DNA of 64,000 bases, taken from positions 23,401,602 to 23,465,601 of the forward strand of contig NC_072772.1 of NCBI RefSeq assembly GCF_022539595.1, in the 5' to 3' direction. Both the position numbers and the translations under genes were made by a program. Source of the stretch: Amphiprion ocellaris (taxonomy: Eukaryota; Chordata; Actinopteri; Pomacentridae). Under the pieces are notes generated by a model. That model made no database searches, was not told the origin of the DNA, and was given only the letters and a program-made list of their open reading frames with translations. This document shows positions 56,340 to 64,000 of this stretch, one piece after another; position 1 is the first letter of the stretch, and each line of letters begins with the position of its first letter.

Positions 56340-59300
56340 CTGGAAAAACAAAGGGCCAGGTTTAGAGCTTCAGAAAATCTGCATTAGTTTAGTATCTACG
56401 TCACCACGGTGACACATAATTAAATTTCACTGGAAATGACGTGAGGAATCACACGTAAAACAGCATGATTATTCATGCCTAATATCCAAGCCGAACGAGC
56501 AGCCAAAGAGACACCGAGTAATACAACGATGGGTGAGGGGTGAGGCTGGAGGGTTACGGAGAGCAGGCCAGCAGGGGGCTGACTGAGCGGTTAAAAAATA
56601 AGGTCAAATCAGAGGCAGGAAGGGAGGGAGGGGAGGGTCAGTGTCCTATAGGATGAACCTCTAGTGTGCGTGTGTCTGTGTTTGTGTTAGAAGGGTCTTT
56701 CCAGGAGAATAAAAAACTTTGCATTACAAGCCAGTGTTGTATTTCCACAGAAACTAAACACTATGCACACATTCATGTAGAGTGGAAACACAAAGCCGTT
56801 CTGGCAGCCAGAGAAGAAGAATGTGGAGGTGAAGCTGGGCTACGAGTGAAACTGTGTGATCGTGTTGAGAAGCTGAATCTCAGAGTATGAGGAACAGGGG
56901 GAAGCAGCGAGGCAGAAAATGCTAACTGTTCTCAGCTTCTTCAGTCTGACTCATTACTTTGATGTTTTAATGCTTCCATTAATATTTCTTTCACTGCAGT
57001 GTAGTAATGTCCAGGATAATGTATACACTGCATGCAGGGTTTCAGTCACTATAACATCAACCCCCCAAATCCTAAAATGTTTACTCAATGCAACTTCCCT
57101 GCACTCTCTTGCACACAGCAGTAGGTGTAAATAGGCCAAGTGAGATGCTTGAACTCTGTTCCAACACTTCACTCATCGTCATGAGATGTCATCTAGATCA
57201 GGGCAAAGGAAAACCAGCCTACACAGGTATTTACAAAGCAGATGCACATGGAAGATATTCACGATGATAAATATAGACATCCTCAGCATGCAAAACTAAA
57301 TGTTTTTTTTTTTTTTACTTTGTTGTGATTAAAGTTGTGGTTCCTCACTGCTTCTTTTCCTCAGTATCACCACTAACCTCAACTGCACCCGATACATTCA
57401 ACCGCAGCCAAACTGAGGATTTATACATTCACACAGTGGCAGACCAACTCCTACTGAGAAACTTAAATGCACTTACTGATTTCATCACAAAAGTTGTCCC
57501 ACGTCACCATAAATGCTTCACTTTCATCCTTTTCAGTGAAAAATGGCATTTCATCATAGAGCTTATAATAAAACATCTAGAGTAATGAGGTAATCAGTTT
57601 TACAACCAAATCTGTGCTGGACTCCTACAGACTGGCCTCCCTTCTGGGACCCACAGACTAAAACTTCCCCCAAAAACACAAAACTCATTCCTTAATCCCC
57701 CTGCGTGGCTTCCTGCTGGCTTGCATGTTAGTCTGAAATCGATGCAGAGCCAGAAACAGAACGTAATCTGAAATTACTTCCAACACCAGAGACAGGGAGT
57801 CGAGTGCATGTTTCTGCTTTCCTCCTGGGTGCCATTTTGCAGCCGTCCTCAGCATACAGAGGCTCCAGGCCAGACTGCTCCGAGCCAGTCCAACCGTCAG
57901 ACAGAAAAAGCAGAGCACGCACAAGGGAAGCGAGGCAGAATACCTTTTGGTTGTACAGCAGGTCACACACATACACACATAATAAATCCAAGCGGTGTAT
58001 AATTGAAGTGCACAGAACTAATGTCTGCCCTGCACACTACAGATCAATCTGTCCTTCAGAGAGAAGACAGATCAAAGGCCAGACGTCAATGTCTGCATGA
58101 CAGAATCATTGTAACGTGAAGCCAGCCTGCTCCTGTCCAGCAGACTCTGACCTCAAGCTCCATTACCTCTGAAGGATCTGTTAAAATGCTCGTGAAAGGA
58201 GTAATATTCATATGGTGACGATTTACAGCCTCTTCAACTGAGGCAGATAAAGTGAGTTGAAATAGTGCACAGACAGATGGAGAGGACGTCTGACTGCCAG
58301 TACTACGCTCGGTCCCTAATCAGCTGAAAGACAGAGGCACTGGTTTGCCTCTTTCCTGTCATCTTCCCGCAGCTAGATAACAACCAAATGAGCCCTTTAC
58401 AACCAAAGTGAAGGCACCTCCATTAGACTTTTCCCTTTGAAATGCTTTCTAATTACAACTACAAGTCAGCACTTCTGGTCCAGCTGCACACATTTTACTT
58501 TTAATTAGTGATGTGATTACAAGGTAAAACCTACAGAACTCTTCCCATGTTTGTCTGTGCCTGTACTGTAGCCTATAAAATGTAAGGAGATAGCTGAACA
58601 ACAGAACTGGAAAGATACTAATTAACCACATTAGCTTTAAGGCACCACAGATAGAAGTGTTGCTGCATCAGCCTGCAACTTTTGTCCAGACTGCTAAGAA
58701 ACATGGAGCAGATCTTCATGGTTCCCAGAGGATGAATCCAAATTGGTTTGGTAACTGGTAAGGCTATCAGCATGTTTATTCTTCAGTGCTGCATGGACTA
58801 TTTGGACACCTGAATGAGTTTCATGATCAATGACTTCCATGACCCTTTTAACCATTAACTAGTCATCAGATTAAAATTTCCATTTGCCCAAAATATTTCT
58901 GTCAGTCTTAGTTATGTTTATGTTTAGCTAACTAGCAAATGTCAGCATGCTCACATGTCTAAGAAAGATGTAACAAGGTAAATATTAAACCTGATTAAAT
59001 ACCGCATGTTAGATCGGGTGGATGGTCGTATTACTCCTCTTATTGAAAACAGAAAAATATTTGGGTTCCCATGGATGTTTCTGAAAGGCTCTGACTGTAT
59101 TTCTACATGGTACAAGTTACAGGTTATAGATTGGAATGTAGCACTGTGTCATTATGATGAGCAGTGGGCTGACATAACACAGGATTTCTGAAGAAAGTAG
59201 GACTTCCTACTGTATTTGGGTTCCATAAATGGAAATCAAGTAATAATTAAAGCGCTTTCAAAGTCCAGATAAGATATGATAAGATTAACTTTACTGATCC

Positions 59301-60306
59301 CACACCAGGGAAATTCTCAGCAGCAGCTTCAACTACATCTCTCTCAGTGATGAACTATAAAGGTGTGGATGACCTAGAATCTCCTCTACAGTATTGCAAT
59401 GCATACAGTCTGCACAGCCACAAATTTTGGGCCTTTAGCAGACTTTGGTCCATGATAATAGTTATGTCAGGTGCACCATTACAGATGCAGAAAGCATGAA
59501 TTGGAGTTAAGTATAGTTTCAGAGAGCTGCTGACATGACTGTGGACAGCTTTGTTTAGATTACTGATTTATCTATTGATATGTTCACAATTTCTCAAATA
59601 ATAGATCAGCAAAATGTCATGATAGTAAAAAATATTAATTTCTGTTTCCCCAGACTCAAGGAGACATCTTTGAAAAACCCAAAACTTAAGAGATGCTATA
59701 TTTGTGATAAAAGACAAAAGCAACGTATCCTCCCATTTGAGAAACTGAACCCATCACATTGCTGCCAAATGATTTAAAGAACTGGTGAGCCACTTATCAG
59801 AAAAAGAAAAAAAACACAAGAAAAAGCAGGCACTTCTGGCTGCAGCAACAACAGAAAATAGTCCAACCTCACCCCAAACCACTGAGAAAAAAGAAAACAA
59901 TCTCAACATGAGACTGTTGGAGAGTAGAAACCCAGAAAACTTGCCACAGCACGCCTCAGCAGAGCCAGGCAGAGCTCAGTCAGGGAGGCACCAGCACAGT
60001 TGGGTCAGCCAAGGTGCCTGCTGGTACAAGCAGCAGGTCAGTCTGGTGTAGTAGTGCCAAACTAAACCCTGCAGTGGTTCAGCCTTAGGATTATGGCTGC
60101 AGCTCCCTGTGACTAAGTTCCAGTCTCAGTTGGGTTAAATGTGGCAACAGCCCAGTGTGTTTGAAAGGCTGCCAGTGTGGAGCCATGATCGGCGGGGGAG
60201 AATGTTTCAGCTGTATGCTTGTCTACTTCCACCCTCTTAGGGAGGAAACTTTCCAAAGATATTGTTATCTAAACAAAATGCTGCTGTTCAGTATGGAGTC
60301 ACAGAA
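56340..60306. other. Long stretch without a recognised gene
   Basis: If the minus-strand exon pair is real, this is its upstream intron. I see AT-rich non-coding sequence, a purine-rich stretch near 56610-56640 and a Rex3/RTE-like LINE end near 59255-59330. Short open frames here do not resemble known proteins. Confidence 0.5.
59255..59330. mobile_element. Rex3/RTE-like LINE 3' end fragment
   Basis: GATAAGATTAACTTTACTGA followed by TCCCACACCAGGGAAATTC resembles the TTTATTGATCCC...GGGAAATTC end of fish RTE-type LINEs. A similar word lies at about 32550. Only the tail is present. Confidence 0.5.
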
Positions 60307-60480
60307 GTACCACAATAAAATATAAATCTGTTAAAAAATAAGGAAATAAATATGTAAATATAAAGATAAATAAATAAATCTGTTAAAAAAAATAAGGAAA
60401 TAAATGTGTAAATATAAAGAGGAATAAATAAAAGAATTAATAAATATATAAATAAATAAATAAAAAGGTAAATTTTGTCT
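60307..60480. repeat. A/T-rich tandem tract (AAATAAAT units)
   Basis: A ~50-base unit beginning GTTAAAAAATAAGGAAATAA is present twice (about 60330 and 60383), followed by AAATAAAT runs. Its right part forms the outer end of the foldback element at 60421-62028. Confidence 0.8.
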
Positions 60481-62028
60481 TTGCTTTACCCTTTTTTTCC
60501 CTTTTATTTTTCCATTTTGTCATTGCCTTTTCCATTTTGTCATTCCCTTTTCCTTTTGTCATTTCCTTTTCCGTTTTGCCTTTGCTTTTACTTGATGGAC
60601 TGAGCTGTCAATCAAATGGCTCTGGGCAGGGTTCCTAGCACGGCTAAAGTGAAATGATGTCACCGTGGCGCTTCGGCTGATTCTACCAGTAGACACTGAA
60701 AGGACTCTGATAGTTCAGTCAGTTAATGTTTATTTTCTTACTGGTGCCAGTTTTAATGCACTTTATTAACACCTGTAGTGTAAGATATAATGTGTGCTGT
60801 GCACTCCAGATGTCGATGGAAATTATTTCTGTGTGTGTTGACAGGAGAAGAGAGTTAGCATCCAGTAAATATTAGCGTTAATGTGAATTAACGATGCTAA
60901 GCGAGCTAGCTGCTCAGTCATAGCCTGATTAAAGTTAATGTATCATTAAGCTGACGATGTTTGTGTTGAGTTTCATGGAAACAGCTGAAGTGTGTTGTGT
61001 TAGTGTAATGTGGTACATTTAGTTAATAAAACTATCAGTGGAGACGCTGGTTCACATTAATGTAACGCTTAGAAAACCTAAATGTGATTAAAACAGTAAC
61101 GTTAAATGTAATATCTGCAGTGTTAATCATTACTTTGATCATATTCTGGGAGTTTATTTTTCCAATCTACACTGCAGGAATACGTACTACAACATGTGAA
61201 TCAGTCATTAAACAATGTTAATGACTAGAGAGTAGATTTACTATTTTCTCCAGTTTAACTTAAAAGGCTCAGCAGATATTCAGAACTACTGACAACACAG
61301 CACCTTAACGTTATTGTTTTAATCACATTTAGGTTTTCTAAACGTTACATTAATGTGAACCAGTGTCTCCACTGATAGTTTTATTAACTAAATGTACCAC
61401 ATTACAGTAACACAACACACTTCAGCTGTTTACATGAAACTCAACACAAACATCGTTAGCTTAATGCTACATTAGCTTTAATCAGGCTACGACTGAGCAG
61501 CTAGCTTGGTTAGCATCGCCGATTCACATTAAAGCTAATATTTACTGGATGCTAACTTTCTTCTCTGGTCAACACACACAGAAATAAACTCCATCGACAT
61601 CTGGAGTGTATGGTACACATTATATCTGACACTAAAGGTGTTTATAAAGTGCATTAAAACTGGCACCAATAAGAAAATAAACATTAACTTACCAAACTGT
61701 CAGAGTCCTTTCAGTGCTGGTAGAATCAGCTGAAGCACCACGGTGACAGCACTTCATTTTAGCTGTGCTAGGAGCTGGCGTCAGGCAGGAATCCTGTGAT
61801 CAGGTATTGACTACTCACCTGGACAGAAAGACCCACCCAGAGCCATTTGATTGACAGCTCAGACCATAAAGTAAAAACAAAGGCAAAAAGGAAAAGGCAA
61901 TGACAAAATGGAAAAGGCCATGACAAAATGGAAAAATAAAAGGAAAAAAGAGAAAAGGGAAAAGCAAAGACAAATATTTACCTTTTATTTATTTATATAT
62001 TTATTTATTCTTTTATTTATTTAGCTCA
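60421..62028. mobile_element. ~1.6 kb foldback element with ~700-base inverted arms
   Basis: The left arm (60421 to about 61105) and right arm (about 61304 to 62028) are imperfect reverse complements over nearly their whole length. Outermost pairs are GGAATAAATAAAAGAA / TTCTTTTATTTATT. Middle pairs include CAAATGGCTCTGGG / CCAGAGCCATTTG and TAGCATCCAGTAAATATTAG / TAATATTTACTGGATGCTA. Inner pairs include ACATTAATGTAACG / ACGTTACATTAATGT. A ~200-base non-paired centre lies between. No protein is encoded. It resembles foldback or long-TIR non-autonomous DNA transposons. Arm similarity looks around 85-90 percent by eye. Confidence 0.93.
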
Positions 62029-64000
62029 CTGTGGCAGATTTTTGCCAGGAGGAGTAAATACACTTAGTGCATACACACAGCCAACACGCCAGAGACTGAC
62101 CTGAAATCAGACCTAGAGCTGGAGATTGAACCACAGAATGACTTTGGACAGAGCACCGAGCACCAGTCTCTTTAGCTCCAAATATTAAAGACTGTCAAAC
62201 TACAAAAAGCTGGCATCACATTCTTGGTCAGATTGGTTATCTTATGTGGATTTGACAGCTCCTGATTTCAACATGTCTGACAACATCAAACCTTTTGGAA
62301 CCACCTAAATGCTTTTAACAGCAAGCTAAAAAAGCTCTGTTTTGGTACTGGGACTACTGAACACTGGTCCAGCGTTCATAATTGGACTAATGAAGCAAGA
62401 CGTCTTGGTGAGGTGAAGGCAGCCAGCAGTGCACAGTACACAGCATGCTCTTTTAATGGTTATGATTCAACTATTCTCAAATTGTGTCGTCCGACTACAT
62501 CTAAAGGCAAAAGTGTTTATACCTGATTCAAATGGCCGAACTTAAAGGCAAAATAAATACCCACTTTGCATCCCACTGCACTACTTACTGTATGTCTCTG
62601 TACAGCCTATGTGTATTTTGCATTCATTTGTAGTTCAGACAAAATAGCTGTACAGATGAGAAGGCATTCACAAGGTACCAACACAAAGTGACAAGACGAA
62701 GCTGAGTTTGAGAGTAGCTCAAAGCCTGATTTACACCTTAACATCTGCAAACCTGACTGCTTTTTAAAGTCGGCAAGACTGATGGATCATCTGTTTAGGA
62801 AAAGGAATAACATTTGAAAGACAAATGCTTGCCTGCTTTAAAACGGTCCAAATGGTTTCTCCACTATTACACTCAGCAAATGTGACACAGAAACACAGCT
62901 CAAGTCTTGATCTGACCTAAAACAGTAAGATGCGACAGTCAATAAGTGATTCATTTTCTTTCTTTCTTCTATCACAATGGTCTTGCCAATGGTGTCATGA
63001 ATATGACTGTTGAGGTGTCAGATCCAAAGAGCACCATGATAGCTGAGCACTGACCATCACCCTGGATCAATATGATGTGATTAGCCTGTACATCATTTAC
63101 TGCACTCACACCAGTATGATAGAAAAAGCCCAGCCACATATGCAAAGCACAACACACTGGATGAACAACTCTTCAGACATTCGTTTCTCATCTCTGCACT
63201 AACTCATGTTATTATTGTTACTGTGGAGAAACTGAGAACTTATTGATCCAATATCCATTTCTCACCAGGGATCAGAACCACTGCAAAGCCACTTAAAAGT
63301 TATTGATTGTGGCTTTGAGAGCCAGGCCTGATGAGCCTCATTTACAGCGAGCTGGAAGAACCTCTGCTGCCCAGTAGTCAAGATAAAAACTGCCCAACGA
63401 GCAGAAGTCCAAACGGTTTTTTAACAGTCATTTGTGCAGACACCCATGCAAGGTACACAAGTATTCTTAGGTTCAGGTGAGGGTGGATGCAATTTATTAA
63501 TTTTTTTTTATTGTTTAATTAGCTCTAATTCCATGATATGAGTCTCATACCTGTAACCATATTTTTGAGACTGGACCTCACTGATCTGACCTACGAGAGA
63601 CAGATAAGTGACATCCAAATCCAGCCAAAGACTATATCACCTGAAGTTGTTTGAAAGTCACTGCTTTCTTTTCAGGAGAACGGCTTGCAGAAAAGGTCTG
63701 GCTGGCTAGGAGCTGAGCCAAACACTCAGCTGCCAAGGACATTTTCACTCATGTGGTATGCACCCTAACCCCTTGGCCACTCCAATCTACAACTAATTTA
63801 GCAATTAAACATTTATCTAATTTATAAGCAAAACTATATTTTCCTAGTTTCTCAAATATGAGGACTTTTCTTTGTCATACAACTGAATGTCGTTGGATTT
63901 TGAACTGTTGGTCAAACAAAACAAGACATTTGAGAATGTCATCTTGATTGCTGACTCATGTCATGGATTACTTGAAAAACAAAACAGGAGATCAATCAAT
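62029..64000. other. No recognised gene to window end
   Basis: AT-rich non-coding sequence. A short open minus-strand frame at 63157-62972 is not convincing. No repeat pair or RNA gene was identified. Confidence 0.5.

Overview
This is vertebrate genomic DNA, almost certainly from a ray-finned (probably percomorph) fish. The evidence is a single spliced gene with short coding exons in long introns, very low coding density, abundant CA/GT and tetranucleotide microsatellites, and many teleost-type mobile-element remnants (Tc1/mariner, hAT, L1/Tx1-like LINE, tRNA-derived SINEs, miniature inverted-repeat elements). No bacterial genes, CRISPR arrays or operons are present.

The window is dominated by one plus-strand gene, a fish SGSM2 orthologue (small G protein signaling modulator 2, also called RUTBC1). 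I placed 22 consecutive coding exons between 4318 and 43812. Their phases match at every junction, so they join into one open frame of about 1,020 codons ending in TGA. The first exon(s), about 45 residues by comparison with the human protein as I remember it, and the promoter lie upstream of the window. In order the protein carries a RUN domain (exons 1-4), a central RAP/RAB-binding region (exons 5-9), a variable low-complexity linker (exons 9-11) and a TBC Rab-GAP domain (exons 14-22). The TBC domain is split by an acidic insert and keeps both catalytic fingers: Arg in IDKDVQR and Gln in YVQG. In mammals this protein is a Rab9A effector and a GAP for Rab32/Rab33B.

Layout: 1-4317 is upstream intron with transposon debris. 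4318-43812 is the gene; its 10.5 kb first visible intron is rich in transposon remnants, and introns 18 and 19 carry GT repeats flanking exon 19. 43813 to about 48330 is probably a long 3' UTR with two possible polyadenylation points and a large (TA)(CA)(TG)(TA) palindromic satellite. From 48330 to 64000 the region is mostly intergenic or intronic. It holds several miniature elements, a striking ~1.6 kb foldback (giant inverted repeat) at 60421-62028, and weak signs of minus-strand terminal exons (51273-51354; 56289-56339 with 55640-55858) that I cannot assign.

I see no undescribed multigene system. The most interesting leads are the GT/GT-sandwiched, frame-breaking exon 19 of sgsm2, the giant foldback element, the tail-anchor-like minus-strand exon pair, and the nested or repeated mobile elements.
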